NCBI RefSeq assembly: GCF_022698145.1
Contig: NZ_JALDAX010000001.1
Location: 992,001-1,056,000 of the forward strand
Length of the DNA: 64,000 bases
Origin: Streptomyces spinosisporus
GTDB taxonomy: Bacteria > Actinomycetota > Actinomycetes > Streptomycetales > Streptomycetaceae
Direction: 5' to 3'
The position numbers were made by a program, and so were the translations under genes. The first letter of the stretch is position 1. Every line of letters begins with the position of its first letter. The notes beneath the pieces are model-generated. The model was given only the letters and a program-made list of their open reading frames with translations, searched no databases and was not told the origin of the DNA. Shown one piece after another: positions 1-9,644 of this stretch.

Positions 1-1581
1 CAGCGGACCCTGGACTGGCTGGCCGCGATGGTCGGTGACGCGATGCCGGGCAACAACTGGATCTGGTTCCAGGGCGTCACCGAGGCCTTCGCCCGCACCG
101 CCGGGGGCACCTGGAGCCAGCGGGACTTCGACCGCATCATCGCGCTGACCGACGACTGGTACGCGGGCGACGGCTGGTACTCAGACGGGCTCACCGGAGG
201 CGAACACCGCAACTTCGACCACTACAACGGCTGGGCCATGCACCTGTACCCGCTGTGGTTCTGCCGCATCCTCGGCGACGCCGCCCCCTCCGGCCTCCTC
301 GACCGCTACCGCACGCGGCTGCGCCGCTTCCTTCAGGACCAGCGGCTGCTGGTCGGCGGCAACGGCTCACCCGTCATCCAGGGCCGCTCGCTCACCTACC
401 GGCACGCGGCACTCGCCTCCCTGTGGACGGGCGCCCTGTTCGACGCCACACCCTTGGCGCCGGGGGAGACCCGGGCGGTCGCGAACCGGATGCTGGACCA
501 CTTCCTCGGCCACGGAGCCGTAAACGAGCAGGACTTGCTCACCCTCGGATGGCACCACCCCTTCCGCGGTGTGCTGCAGGTCTACTCGGGACCGGCGTCG
601 CCGTACTGGGCCTCCAAGGGGTTCATGGGCCTGGCCCTCCCCGCCGACCACCCCGTCTGGACCGCCGACGAGGCCCCCCTCGCCGTGGAGCGGGGCGACT
701 TCACGCGTGCCCTCCCGGCGCCCGGCTGGCTCGTGTCCGGGACGGCGGCGGACGGCGTCGTCCGCGTCGTCAACCACGGCGGCGACCACGCCGATCCGTC
801 CCGCCCGCACGCGGACGACCCGTGCTACGCCCGCTTCGCCTACTCGACGCACACCGCGCCGGAGACCCCGGGCGACCCCACCGCGAGCCCCGACGCGTGC
901 GCGGACGCCGACCCGCTCGACAACGCCGTCGTCCTGCTCGACGGCGCCGGACGCGCCTCCCACCGCAGGCCGGCGCAGCGGATCTCCCTGGACGGCGCCA
1001 CCGCCGTCTCGCGGTCCCGCGCACACTGGCCCGCGAACGCGACGTGGGACCCGTTCGGCGGCCCCGACACCGAGTACGTCCTCGGCCCGTGGATCACCGT
1101 CGGCTCCGCGCTGCGGGGATCGATCGAAGTACGGGCCGTACGCGTGGACCCGGCCACCGACGAGGACGCGACCGCACCCGGGCACGTGCTGCGCGTCGGT
1201 GGCTGGGCCCTGCCCGTCGACTCCCGCACCGCGGCCGCTCCCGGTCCGCCGGCGGGGGACAGCGCGCGGGTCGTGGGCGCCGAGGGGCTGGTGTCACGCG
1301 TCGTCGGCGTCCGCGGATTCACGCAGGCCCGGGTCGTCCTCGGTACCGACAGCAACGCCCTGGGCCCGCTCTCGGCCGTTCCCGTGGTCGAGACGCAGGG
1401 TGCGGTCACCCCCGGCATCGTGTACGTGGCCCTGGTCCACCTCGGCGGCACCGAGCCCCACGCCCTGCCGCAGGTCGTCACGGGTGCGGAGGGCGCCACC
1501 CTCCTCGTGGACGTGAGCTGGGACGGGGGAGCACGGGACACCATCCGGCTGCCCGCACCCCGGAAGGGGTCAGGGGACTAG
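1..1581 (+). CDS. DUF2264 domain-containing protein (5' end outside window)
   Basis: The frame is open from the first base, so about 526 residues are seen and the N-terminus is missing. The visible start is rich in aromatics (NNWIWFQGVTEAF, HYNGWAMHLYPLWF), which matches the DUF2264 family as I know it; the rest is a beta-rich C-terminal half. No signal peptide can be judged. The family has no settled function; its fold suggests carbohydrate-related work, which is inference. The stop codon TAG is also the first part of the -10 box (TAGCGT) of the next gene. An internal ATG at 28 exists but is unlikely to be the true start because similarity continues to the edge. Confidence 0.75.
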   Translation, partial: QRTLDWLAAMVGDAMPGNNWIWFQGVTEAFARTAGGTWSQRDFDRIIALTDDWYAGDGWYSDGLTGGEHRNFDHYNGWAMHLYPLWFCRILGDAAPSGLLDRYRTRLRRFLQDQRLLVGGNGSPVIQGRSLTYRHAALASLWTGALFDATPLAPGETRAVANRMLDHFLGHGAVNEQDLLTLGWHHPFRGVLQVYSGPASPYWASKGFMGLALPADHPVWTADEAPLAVERGDFTRALPAPGWLVSGTAADGVVRVVNHGGDHADPSRPHADDPCYARFAYSTHTAPETPGDPTASPDACADADPLDNAVVLLDGAGRASHRRPAQRISLDGATAVSRSRAHWPANATWDPFGGPDTEYVLGPWITVGSALRGSIEVRAVRVDPATDEDATAPGHVLRVGGWALPVDSRTAAAPGPPAGDSARVVGAEGLVSRVVGVRGFTQARVVLGTDSNALGPLSAVPVVETQGAVTPGIVYVALVHLGGTEPHALPQVVTGAEGATLLVDVSWDGGARDTIRLPAPRKGSGD

Positions 1582-1591
1582 CGTCGGCGAC

Positions 1592-2350
1592 ATGACACTT
1601 TCGTACGACATCCACGGCGACGGGCCCACTGTGGTGCTGCTGCACTCCTCCGTGTGCGACCGGCGCATGTGGGACCGGCAGGTGCCGGTGCTGACCGAGG
1701 CGGGGTACCGCGTGGTGCGGTGCGACTTCCGGGGCTTCGGCGAGACACCGGTCGCGGACCGGCCGTACAGCGACGCCGGGGATGTCCGCGACCTGCTGGA
1801 CCACCTGAAGTGCGAGCGGTACGCCCTGATCGGCTCCTCGCACGGCGGCGAGGTCGCCCTGGAGGTGGCGGCGACCCGGCCTGAGGCCGCCGTCTCCCTG
1901 GTGCTGCTCTGTGCCGCGATGCCGGGCCATGTCGCGGGACCCGAACTGAGGGAGTTCACCGAGCGGAAGAAGGAGTTCCTGGCGGCGGACGACATCGCCG
2001 GAGCCGTGGAGCTGAACCTCGCGACCTGGATGGGTCCCGATGCGCAGGAGGACGCCCACCACCTGGTCCGTGTGATGCAACAGCACGCGCTGGAAACGCA
2101 GCGGGCGGCCCGCTTCACCTCGACCGCGGCCCCGGTGGACATCGGCAGGATCACGGCCCCCTGTCTGGCGGTGTCCGGTGCGCACGATCTTGCGGACTTC
2201 CGCGAGATCGCGCGCACCCTGCCCCGACGCATCGCCGGCGCCCGCCACCTCGAACTGCCCTGGGCGGGTCACTTCCCCTCCCTGGAGCGGCCCGACGAGG
2301 TGAACGGCCTGCTGACCGACTTCCTCTCCACGACCTTCCCGGCCCGGTGA
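1592..2350 (+). CDS. alpha/beta hydrolase
   Basis: A 252-residue single-domain alpha/beta hydrolase. Visible are the oxyanion strand VVLLHSSVCDRRMW, the DFRGFGET turn, the nucleophile elbow GSSHGG (Ser near residue 76) and a late WAGHFPSLERP segment carrying the catalytic His. The acidic member is probably in SGAHDLADF. No signal peptide, so it is cytoplasmic. Substrate is not evident; relatives are esterases, lactonases and C-C hydrolases. The start codon lies 7 nt after TAGCGT, which looks like a -10 box, and there is no Shine-Dalgarno sequence, so it is probably a leaderless transcript read independently of the DUF2264 gene. Confidence 0.85.
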   Translation: MTLSYDIHGDGPTVVLLHSSVCDRRMWDRQVPVLTEAGYRVVRCDFRGFGETPVADRPYSDAGDVRDLLDHLKCERYALIGSSHGGEVALEVAATRPEAAVSLVLLCAAMPGHVAGPELREFTERKKEFLAADDIAGAVELNLATWMGPDAQEDAHHLVRVMQQHALETQRAARFTSTAAPVDIGRITAPCLAVSGAHDLADFREIARTLPRRIAGARHLELPWAGHFPSLERPDEVNGLLTDFLSTTFPAR

Positions 2351-2355
2351 CGCGC

Positions 2356-2377
2356 GCCCCGCATCGGGATGCGGGGC
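2356..2377. terminator. bidirectional hairpin between convergent genes
   Basis: A perfect 9-bp stem (GCCCCGCAT / ATGCGGGGC) with a 4-nt loop fills the 39-bp gap between two convergent genes. It has no T-run, as is usual in high-GC actinobacteria. It probably serves both the hydrolase and the NmrA-like gene. Confidence 0.6.
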
Positions 2378-2389
2378 TCCGGGCCTGCT

Positions 2390-3217
2390 TCAGGCGTTGC
2401 TCGACCAGGCCGCCGAAGGCACTTCGCGATCGGCCCAGGCCGTGAACGGGGTGGCCGGGCGGCCCAGGACCTGCTCGACTCCGTCGGAGACATACGCGTC
2501 GGCACCCGTACGGATGCCCTCCAGCATCGCCATCCGCCATTCCACATAGCCCTCCGGCGTGCCGGCCGCCCGCAGGCGGGCCATGTGCGCGACCGGATCC
2601 TCGGGCTCGAAGCGCACCTTGACGCCCGAGGCGGCCGAGAGGACGGCCGCGGCCTCCTCGAAGGTCACCGCAGCGGGGCCCGACAGGGCGATCCGCCGGC
2701 CCACGCACGCGCCGTCGGCCAGGATCCTGGCAGCGGTCTCGGCGAGATCCTGCACGTCGATGAAGGGCTCGGCACCCGTGCCCACCGGGGCGGAGATCAG
2801 CCCGTCCACCGGAACGAACATCGCCTCGGTGAAGTTCTGCGCGAAGTGCGACGGACGCAGCACCGTCCACGGGACCGGACCCGCCTCCAGTGCCCGTTCG
2901 GCGAGATCGACCGCGCCACCGGGAAGGAACTCCACGCCGCGGGCCGACAGCAGCACCGCATGCCGGACGCCTGCCGGGGCCGCGACGTCGAGGAAGCGGG
3001 CGAGCAGGCCGCTCCAGTCCCGTGCGGATCCCGGACCCACGACGAACACGCTCTCGGCGCCGGCGACCACCGCCTCCCAGGTGGAGGCGTCATGCCAGTC
3101 GAACCGCAGCTGCGAGCTCCGGCTCGCCGCCGTCGCCTCGTGTCCCTGCCGGGTCAGCGTCTCGATCAGACGCCGCCCGACTTTCCCTTGTCCGCCCAAC
3201 ACGATGATCTTTGCCAT
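2390..3217 (-). CDS. NmrA-like NAD(P)-binding reductase
   Basis: A 275-residue atypical short-chain dehydrogenase. The N-terminus IIVLGGQGKVGRRL is the GxxGxxG dinucleotide-binding loop. WTVLRPSHFAQNF is typical of the NmrA/QOR2 group, which lacks the classical YxxxK catalytic pair. Members act as NAD(P)H-dependent reductases or redox sensors; the substrate here is unknown. It is divergent from an AraC-family gene and is a likely target of it. Its ATG lies 6 nt after TAGCGT, suggesting a leaderless mRNA. Confidence 0.8.
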   Translation of the reverse strand: MAKIIVLGGQGKVGRRLIETLTRQGHEATAASRSSQLRFDWHDASTWEAVVAGAESVFVVGPGSARDWSGLLARFLDVAAPAGVRHAVLLSARGVEFLPGGAVDLAERALEAGPVPWTVLRPSHFAQNFTEAMFVPVDGLISAPVGTGAEPFIDVQDLAETAARILADGACVGRRIALSGPAAVTFEEAAAVLSAASGVKVRFEPEDPVAHMARLRAAGTPEGYVEWRMAMLEGIRTGADAYVSDGVEQVLGRPATPFTAWADREVPSAAWSSNA

Positions 3218-3297
3218 GCCTCCACGCTAGGAGGTCGAGCCGAGATGATGGATAGGTGATCGGCTGGAAAACATTCGTGTTCGTCTACGCTGGCGGG
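3218..3297. promoter_or_regulatory. divergent leaderless promoter region
   Basis: An 80-bp gap between divergent genes. On the minus strand TAGCGT (3229..3224) stands 6 nt before the NmrA-like ATG. On the plus strand TACGCT (3286..3291) stands 6 nt before the GTG of the AraC gene. Neither start has a proper ribosome-binding site. Both transcripts probably begin at or next to the start codon. Confidence 0.5.
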
Positions 3298-4221
3298 GTG
3301 GACGTTCTCAGCGACCAGCTCGCCCGCGCCCGTGCGCGCGGTGCGGTGTTCTCCACCCTGCGCCGTGTCGCGCCCTGGGGCCTGGAGTTCTCCGGCCTGC
3401 GTCCCCTGACCGCGCACATCCTCCTGGAGGGCACGGGTTGGCTCAGCGCCGGTGAGGAGGAGCCGGTTAGTCTCGGCACCGGCGATGTCGTTCTCGCCAC
3501 CGGGGGAGAGCCGTATCGGATCGTCAGCGAGATCGGTGCCGACGTCGAGACGATCACCGCCGCCCGCCGCCGGGGCAGTGACCGGCACCCCGGACCCGCC
3601 TCCACCGTCCTGTGCGGGGCGTACGTGGTCGAAGGCAGCGTGGGAAGGAACCTGCTGGAGTCGCTGCCCCGATTCGTGCGCATCCCGCCCGACGAGCAGA
3701 CGGCCCGGCACCGCGACGCGATCAGCCTGCTGGCCGCGGAGGCCGATGAGGACGAGACCGGGCAGCAGGCCCTTCTCGACCGGCTGCTGGACCTCAATCT
3801 GGTGTACGCGCTGCGCAGTTGGTGGCAGCAGGACCGCAGTCACGCGCCCGGGTGGTATCGGGCGCTGGCTCACGAGGGCCTCGCACGGGTGATGCAGGAG
3901 GTGCACGAACGACCGGAGCACAAGTGGACCGTGGAGGTCATGGCACACACCGCGGCCATGTCCCGGGCCGCGTTCACCGCCACCTTCAAGAAGGTGATCG
4001 GCCAGAGCCCCGGCGCCTATGTGACGCAGCTGCGGATGGGACACGCCGAGGACCTGCTGTTGCGCACCGACGCCCCCTTGGCTTCCGTAGCGGCACATGT
4101 GGGCTACACGAACGAGTTCGCCTTCGCCACCGCCTTCCGGCGCGCCCACGGCCTCGCGCCCGGACAGTGGCGCACCACCCGTCGTCAGTCGAACTCCCCG
4201 CAGGACAGCGAGAGTTGGTGA
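3298..4221 (+). CDS. AraC-family transcriptional regulator
   Basis: A 307-residue regulator with an N-terminal cupin-type sensor domain (about residues 1-180) and a C-terminal AraC double helix-turn-helix (about 205-300; VEVMAHTAAMSRAAFTATF then LASVAAHVGYTNEFAFATAF). I chose GTG 3298 over GTG 3256 because TACGCT lies 6 nt before it and family members begin near the (M)DVLSDQLARARARGA stretch. The sensor domain resembles the AraC cupin_6 group found next to SDR and oxidoreductase genes. Probable targets are the divergent NmrA-like gene and perhaps the convergent SDR downstream. The ligand is unknown. Confidence 0.85.
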   Translation: MDVLSDQLARARARGAVFSTLRRVAPWGLEFSGLRPLTAHILLEGTGWLSAGEEEPVSLGTGDVVLATGGEPYRIVSEIGADVETITAARRRGSDRHPGPASTVLCGAYVVEGSVGRNLLESLPRFVRIPPDEQTARHRDAISLLAAEADEDETGQQALLDRLLDLNLVYALRSWWQQDRSHAPGWYRALAHEGLARVMQEVHERPEHKWTVEVMAHTAAMSRAAFTATFKKVIGQSPGAYVTQLRMGHAEDLLLRTDAPLASVAAHVGYTNEFAFATAFRRAHGLAPGQWRTTRRQSNSPQDSESW

Positions 4222-4231
4222 CGCGGTCGGG

Positions 4232-5071
4232 TCAGTGGGGGTACGCCGTGGCCTCGGCCACGTGCCGCCAGGTGTCGAGTTCGGCCCGGACCGTCCTGAG
4301 CTTGTCCTCGACCCTTTGCACACAATCGGCGCCGAGCTGGAGGCGGAGCGGGGGATCGGTGTGGTCGGAGAGGTCGACGATGGCGGCCGCGGCCCTCGCG
4401 GGGTCTCCGGGCTGGGCGTGGTTGGCGGCATGGGCGCGTTCACGTGAGGCGCCGGCGGTGGCGGCGTAGTCGGGGATGTGGTGCGGGGTGGTGCGCAGAC
4501 TGCTGGAGTCGAGGAAGTCGGTGCGGAAATAGCCGGGTTCGACGATGGTCACGTGCACGCCGAGAGGGGCGAGTTCGCTGCGCAGCGCCTCGGAGTGGCC
4601 TTCGACGGCGAACTTGCTGGCGGCGTAGATGCCCCAGGCGGGGGAGCCGGTGAAACCGGCGACCGAGCTGATGTTGACGATCCATCCCGAGCGCCCGCCG
4701 CGCATGACCGGCAGGACGCTGCGGGTGACATTGAGCAGGCCGAAGACATTGACGTCGAAAACCGCGCGGACATCGGCGTCGGGGATTTCCTCGACCGCGC
4801 CGAGGATTCCGTATCCCGCGTTGTTGACCAGGACGTCGATACGGCCGAAATGGTCCACTCCCTGCTGGACGGCGGCATCGGCCATCGCTCCGTCGGTGAC
4901 GTCCAGGGCGGCGGTCAGCAGACGGCTGCCGGCGTCGAGGTCGGCGAGAGCGTCATCGATCGACTTGGGGTCGCGGGCGGTGGCGATCACCTGGTCGCCG
5001 CGGGACAGCGCCTGCCGTGCGATCTCGAGGCCGAAACCCCGGGACGCACCGGTAATCAGCCAGGTCTTCAT
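4232..5071 (-). CDS. SDR family oxidoreductase
   Basis: A 279-residue classical short-chain dehydrogenase. TGASRGFGLEIA is the cofactor loop, NNAGYG the structural motif, and SSVAGF followed by YAASK the catalytic Ser-Tyr-Lys set. It belongs to the group with a long C-terminus seen in many actinobacterial SDRs of unknown substrate. The ATG at 5071 follows GGAGGA by 4 nt. The frame stays open far upstream through the next gene, but that extension is only a high-GC artefact. Its stop is 10 bp from the AraC stop, convergent. Confidence 0.85.
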   Translation of the reverse strand: MKTWLITGASRGFGLEIARQALSRGDQVIATARDPKSIDDALADLDAGSRLLTAALDVTDGAMADAAVQQGVDHFGRIDVLVNNAGYGILGAVEEIPDADVRAVFDVNVFGLLNVTRSVLPVMRGGRSGWIVNISSVAGFTGSPAWGIYAASKFAVEGHSEALRSELAPLGVHVTIVEPGYFRTDFLDSSSLRTTPHHIPDYAATAGASRERAHAANHAQPGDPARAAAAIVDLSDHTDPPLRLQLGADCVQRVEDKLRTVRAELDTWRHVAEATAYPH

Positions 5072-5172
5072 ACGTTCCTCCGTCACATGGGTGCGGTCAT
5101 GCCGCGTGGATGCGTCATCAGTACAGACAGCACCAGCTTGATCGGCATTCCTGTGAACCGCTGACACGGGGG

Positions 5173-6456
5173 TCAGCGCCCCAGCTCCCGGTGCGCCGTC
5201 TCCGGCAGCCTCAGATACACCAGTGACGACAGCAGGCAGAGTGCCGCCACGTACCAGGGGAACAGCCCCGCGTGGTCCAGCTCCTTGAAGAGCGTGCCCA
5301 CGTAGGGGGCCGTGCCGCCGAAGAGGGCGACCGTCAGGGAGTACGGGAAGCCGATGCCCGCCGCGCGGACCCGGGGTGGGAAGACCTCCGCGTTCACGGC
5401 CGCGCTGATCGACGTGAAGCCGGTCAGCAGGACCATGCCCGCGCACTGCACGAGCAGCAGCACCGCGAAGGAGTCGCGCAGGGAGTGCAGCAGGGGGACG
5501 ACGAGCAGGGCGAAGCCCAGGCCGAAGAAGAGGAGGAGGGGGCGGCGGCCGAAGCGGTCGGAGACGAGTCCGCCGAGGGGCTGGAGCAGACCGAAGAAGG
5601 CCAGCGAGATGGTGCCCGCGAGCAGCGCGTCCGACTTGGCGACACCCGCGTCGAGTTCGGCGTACGTCGGCAGGTACGACGTCCAGGTGTAGTACGCGAT
5701 CGTGCCGCCCGCGGTGATCCCGCAGATGAGGAGCGACTCGCGCGGGTGCCGGCGCAGCGCCTCCAACAGGCCGGGGCGTGGGGCGCGTTGCTGCTCCTCG
5801 CTGCGGGTCTCGACGGCTCCCCGGCGGATCCAGAAGCCGACGAGACTCAGTACGGCGCCGAGAGCGAAAGGAACGCGCCATCCCCAGCCGTCCATCGACC
5901 GGTCGGTCAGGGTGTCCACCAGCAGGGTCGCGATCCCCGAGGCGACCAGCTGTCCCGCGGTCGTCGACACGTACTGGAAGCTGGAGAACAGCCCGCGCCG
6001 CCCCGGCCCCGCCGACTCCACCAGGAACGTCGTCGAGGCCGCGAACTCCCCGCCCACGGACAGGCCCTGGAGCAGCCGGGCGAGGACCAGGATCACGGGA
6101 GCGAGGACACCGACCGCCGCGTACGTCGGGGTCAGGCCGACCAGCAGGCTGCTGCCGCCCATCAGCAGGATGGTGACCGTCAGGGCGGAGCGCCGTCCGT
6201 GCCGGTCCGCGATCGCCCCCATCAGCAGTCCGCCGACGGGCCGCATGAAGAACCCGACGGCGAACACCGCGAAGGTCGAGAGCAGCGGGACCAGGGAGTT
6301 GGACGCGCTCTTGGGGAAGACCGCGGCGGCGATGTACGTGGCCAGGAACGTGTAGGCGTACCAGTCGTACCACTCCACGGCGTTGCCCACGGACGCGGCG
6401 AGCAGCTGTCGTACGGGCCGTCCGGTGGTCGGGGGTGCCGAGCGCGTCTGTGTCAT
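5173..6456 (-). CDS. MFS transporter, metabolite:H+ symporter (MHS) type
   Basis: A 427-residue membrane protein with 12 predicted helices. Family marks are GNAVEWYDWYAYTF in helix 1, DRHGRRSAL and DRFGRRPLL in the 2-3 and 8-9 loops, and LLQGLSVGGEF in helix 4, as in proline/betaine (ProP), alpha-ketoglutarate and aromatic-acid carriers. The substrate is not predictable. Start ATG 6456 has GGGAGG 8 nt upstream; a GTG further out is less likely. It is read in the same direction as the SDR downstream with about 100 bp between, so co-transcription is possible. Confidence 0.85.
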   Translation of the reverse strand: MTQTRSAPPTTGRPVRQLLAASVGNAVEWYDWYAYTFLATYIAAAVFPKSASNSLVPLLSTFAVFAVGFFMRPVGGLLMGAIADRHGRRSALTVTILLMGGSSLLVGLTPTYAAVGVLAPVILVLARLLQGLSVGGEFAASTTFLVESAGPGRRGLFSSFQYVSTTAGQLVASGIATLLVDTLTDRSMDGWGWRVPFALGAVLSLVGFWIRRGAVETRSEEQQRAPRPGLLEALRRHPRESLLICGITAGGTIAYYTWTSYLPTYAELDAGVAKSDALLAGTISLAFFGLLQPLGGLVSDRFGRRPLLLFFGLGFALLVVPLLHSLRDSFAVLLLVQCAGMVLLTGFTSISAAVNAEVFPPRVRAAGIGFPYSLTVALFGGTAPYVGTLFKELDHAGLFPWYVAALCLLSSLVYLRLPETAHRELGR

Positions 6457-6641
6457 GATCGCGACCTCCCCGGCGGGCGGGCCCGGCACACCTCACCCCC
6501 GCCTCGGCACACCGCTCGTACCGACGACTTTCACATTGGCGCCATCCGACCCTTCCCTGACGTTTGTTGCTCTTGGAACACTCGCTCCGCGCGCATTTCG
6601 TCATGTTCCGGCCATCCGCCCAGGATGAGAGGCACCCACCC

Positions 6642-8696
6642 ATGCCCGAAGTCAATCGGCGCCGATTCCTGCAACTCGCGGGCGCGACGACCGCGTTCAC
6701 CGCGTTGTCGAACAGCATCCAGCGTGCCGCCGCGCTGCCCGCGAACCACCGCACGGGGTCCATCGAGGACGTCGAGCACATCGTCGTCCTGATGCAGGAG
6801 AACCGTTCGTTCGACCACTACTTCGGTTCGCTCAAAGGCGTCCGCGGCTTCGGCGACCCGCGCCCGGTGACCTGGCCCGACGGGACGTCGGTGTGGCACC
6901 AGAAGGACGCGAACGGCAAGGAGATCCTGCCCTTCCACCCCGAGGCCGACGATCTGGGCCTGGCGTTCGTCCAGGACCTCCCGCACGGCTGGAACGACGG
7001 ACATGCCGCCTTCAACGGGGGCAGGTACGACAAGTGGGTGCCGTCCAAGGGCTCCACGACGATGGCGTACCTGACCCGCAAGGACATCCCGTTCCACTAC
7101 GCGCTCGCCGACTCCTTCACCATCTGCGACGCGTACCACTGCTCGTTCATCGGCTCGACCGACCCCAACCGCTACTACATGTGGACCGGTTACACGGGCA
7201 ACGACGGCCAGGGCGGCGGACCGGTCCTCGGCAACGACGAGGCGGGCTACGGCTGGACGACCTACCCCGAGCGCCTGGAGAAGGCGGGCATCTCCTGGAA
7301 GATCTACCAGGACGTCGGCGACGGCCTGGACGCGGCCGGCGGCTGGGGCTGGATCGACGACGCCTACCGCGGCAACTACGGGGACAACTCGCTGCTGTAC
7401 TTCAACCAGTACCGCAGCGCCAAGCCCGGCGACCCGCTCTACGACAAGGCCCGCACCGGCACCGACGCGTCCAAGGGCGAGGGCTTCTTCGACCGGCTCA
7501 CGGCCGACGTCAAGGGCGACAGGCTGCCGCAGATCTCCTGGATCGCCGCCCCCGAGGCCTTCACCGAGCACCCCAACTGGCCCGCGAACTACGGTGCCTG
7601 GTACATCTCCCAGGTCATCGACGCCCTCACCTCCGACCCGAAGGTGTGGGCGAAGACGGCGCTGTTCATCACCTACGACGAGAACGACGGGTTCTTCGAC
7701 CACCTGGTCCCGCCGTACCCGCCGCAGTCCGCCGCGCAGGGCAGGTCCACCGTCGACCCCGCCCTCGACCTGTTCAAGGGCAGCGGCAGCAACCCGGCCG
7801 GGCCCTACGGCCTCGGCCAGCGCGTGCCGATGCTCGTCGTCTCGCCCTGGAGCAAGGGCGGTTACGTCTGCTCCGAGACGCTCGACCACACCTCGATCAT
7901 CCGGTTCATGGAGAAGCGCTTCGGTGTCGAGGAGCCGAACATCTCGCCCTGGCGGCGCGCGATCTGCGGCGATCTGACCTCGGCCTTCGACTTCTCCCGC
8001 ACGGACACCCGGCCGGTCGCCCTGCCGGACACCGACGGCTATGAGCCGCCCGACAAGGACCGGCACCCGGACTATGTGCCGACCCCGCCCGCGCAGGGCG
8101 TCCTGCCCCGGCAGGAGCGCGGTCACCGCCCGACGCGGCCGCTCAAGTACGCGCCGTACGTGGACGGTTCGGCCGACATCGCGGCCGGGAAGTTCACGCT
8201 CACCTTCGCCTCGGGGGCCAAGGCGGGGGCCGCGTTCCTGGTGACCTCCGGCAACCGCACCGACGGGCCGTGGACGTACACCACCGAGGCCGGCAAGAAG
8301 GTCGCGGACACCTGGAACTCGGTGTACTCGAACGGCTCGTACGACCTGGCCGTGCACGGTCCGAACGGCTTCCTGCGCGTCTTCAAGGGCCCGAACAAGA
8401 CCGCCGGACCCGAGGTCACCGCCCGGCACACCGGCGAGGACGTCGAGCTGACGTTCACCAACAAGGGCTCCGGCACGGTCCGGCTGAAGCTCACGGGCGG
8501 CTACGGCTGCCGTCCACGCACCTTCACCGTCCGGCCCGGCGCGACGCTCAGGCACACCGTCGACCTCACGGCGAGCCACCGCTGGTACGACCTCACGATC
8601 ACGTCCGAGGCCGACCCCGCATTCCTGCGCCGCTTCGCCGGACACGTCGAGAACGGGCACCCGAGCGTGAGCGACCCGGCGCTGCTGACCGCGTAG
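6642..8696 (+). CDS. phosphocholine-type phospholipase C, Tat-exported
   Basis: A 684-residue protein of the bacterial phospholipase C/acid phosphatase family. It starts with a twin-arginine signal (NRRRFLQLAGATTAFTAL). The catalytic part shows HIVVLMQENRSFDHYFGSL (about residues 46-64) and TYDENDGFFDH, which hold metal and phosphate ligands. The C-terminal 200 residues contain the two DUF756-type beta domains usual for PLC-N enzymes. It would hydrolyse phosphatidylcholine or sphingomyelin outside the cell. ATG 6642 is preferred because it begins the Tat signal. It is divergent from the MHS transporter; the 185-bp gap must hold both promoters. Confidence 0.9.
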   Translation: MPEVNRRRFLQLAGATTAFTALSNSIQRAAALPANHRTGSIEDVEHIVVLMQENRSFDHYFGSLKGVRGFGDPRPVTWPDGTSVWHQKDANGKEILPFHPEADDLGLAFVQDLPHGWNDGHAAFNGGRYDKWVPSKGSTTMAYLTRKDIPFHYALADSFTICDAYHCSFIGSTDPNRYYMWTGYTGNDGQGGGPVLGNDEAGYGWTTYPERLEKAGISWKIYQDVGDGLDAAGGWGWIDDAYRGNYGDNSLLYFNQYRSAKPGDPLYDKARTGTDASKGEGFFDRLTADVKGDRLPQISWIAAPEAFTEHPNWPANYGAWYISQVIDALTSDPKVWAKTALFITYDENDGFFDHLVPPYPPQSAAQGRSTVDPALDLFKGSGSNPAGPYGLGQRVPMLVVSPWSKGGYVCSETLDHTSIIRFMEKRFGVEEPNISPWRRAICGDLTSAFDFSRTDTRPVALPDTDGYEPPDKDRHPDYVPTPPAQGVLPRQERGHRPTRPLKYAPYVDGSADIAAGKFTLTFASGAKAGAAFLVTSGNRTDGPWTYTTEAGKKVADTWNSVYSNGSYDLAVHGPNGFLRVFKGPNKTAGPEVTARHTGEDVELTFTNKGSGTVRLKLTGGYGCRPRTFTVRPGATLRHTVDLTASHRWYDLTITSEADPAFLRRFAGHVENGHPSVSDPALLTA

Positions 8697-8705
8697 GCGG
8701 CGGGC

Positions 8706-9644
8706 TCACAGCGGTGTGAGGTGTCCCGGTTCGGCCGATGGCCGGGGCACCAGGGCCGGTTCCGGGGTGGCCGTTTGCGGTTCGAGGGCGAGGACGGCCG
8801 CCACCGGGTGCTGTTCGTCCGGCGGAGTCGGGCGCACCCGGGTCAGCAGGACGACGCCCCAGGATGCGAGTGCGGCGCCCGCGAGGCCGAGCAGGACGCC
8901 GGCCGCGCCGCCGCGCAGGCCCTGGCCGAGCAGGGTGAGGCCGATCACCGAGGCCGCCACCGGATTGGACAGGGTCAGCACCGCGAGCGGAGCGCCGAGG
9001 CCGCCCTTGTACGCGGTCTGCGACAGGAACAGCCCGCCCACGGCGAACGCGGCGACCAGCACCGCCACCAGGACGACCTGGAGGCTGAGCGCCGGGCCGG
9101 ACCGGTCGGTGGCGGCGACCGTCACCGTCTGGGTGAGCGCCGATGCCACGCCCGAGGCGAACCCGGACGCCGTGGCGTGCCGCAGCCCCGGCCGGGCTCC
9201 CGGCCGCGACAGCAGACCGATCAGCGTGGCCGTGACTCCCGCGACGGCCAGCGCCTCGGTCAGGCTCAATACCTGCTCGGGAGCGGATCCGGACGCGGCG
9301 ACCAGCAGGGCCGCGAGTCCGGTGAGCGTCAGCGCGGTGCCCCGCCACTCGGCCGTGCTGACCTTGCGCCCGGCGGCCCGCGCCCCCAGCGGCACCGCGG
9401 CGACCAGGGTGAGGGCACCGAGCGGCTGGACGACCGTGAGCGGACCGTACTTGAGGGCGACGACGTGCAGCAGCGCCGCGGAGGCGTTGAGCCCGACCGA
9501 CGCCCACCAGGCGCCCGTGCCCAGCAGCCGCAGTACGCCGGCGTCGGCGTCGCGGGCGGCCAGCCGCTCCTGGGCCACGGCCGCCGCGGCGTAGGCGACG
9601 GCCGAGACCAGCGAGAGGGCGACGGCGACGAGCGTGGCGGTCAT
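8706..9644 (-). CDS. DMT-superfamily transporter
   Basis: A 312-residue integral membrane protein of about ten helices (LVAVALSLVSAVAYAAAAVA, VVQPLGALTLVAAVPLGA, VLTLSNPVAASVIGLTLLG), followed by a roughly 45-residue hydrophilic tail. The pattern fits the EamA/NIPA-like branch of the drug/metabolite transporter superfamily. The substrate is unknown. Its ATG overlaps the TGA of the PAP2 gene by 4 nt (ATGA), so the two are translationally coupled. The pairing of a lipid-phosphatase fold with a small exporter suggests a shared lipid or polyprenyl-phosphate role; this is only inference. Confidence 0.8.
   Translation of the reverse strand: MTATLVAVALSLVSAVAYAAAAVAQERLAARDADAGVLRLLGTGAWWASVGLNASAALLHVVALKYGPLTVVQPLGALTLVAAVPLGARAAGRKVSTAEWRGTALTLTGLAALLVAASGSAPEQVLSLTEALAVAGVTATLIGLLSRPGARPGLRHATASGFASGVASALTQTVTVAATDRSGPALSLQVVLVAVLVAAFAVGGLFLSQTAYKGGLGAPLAVLTLSNPVAASVIGLTLLGQGLRGGAAGVLLGLAGAALASWGVVLLTRVRPTPPDEQHPVAAVLALEPQTATPEPALVPRPSAEPGHLTPL

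Noticed and set aside
5072..6781. An 849-residue minus-strand open frame that joins the SDR to the transporter region
   Set aside because: Only the last 279 residues match a family; the upstream part is a shadow of the transporter gene in another frame, kept open by high GC. The SDR has its own ATG with GGAGGA.
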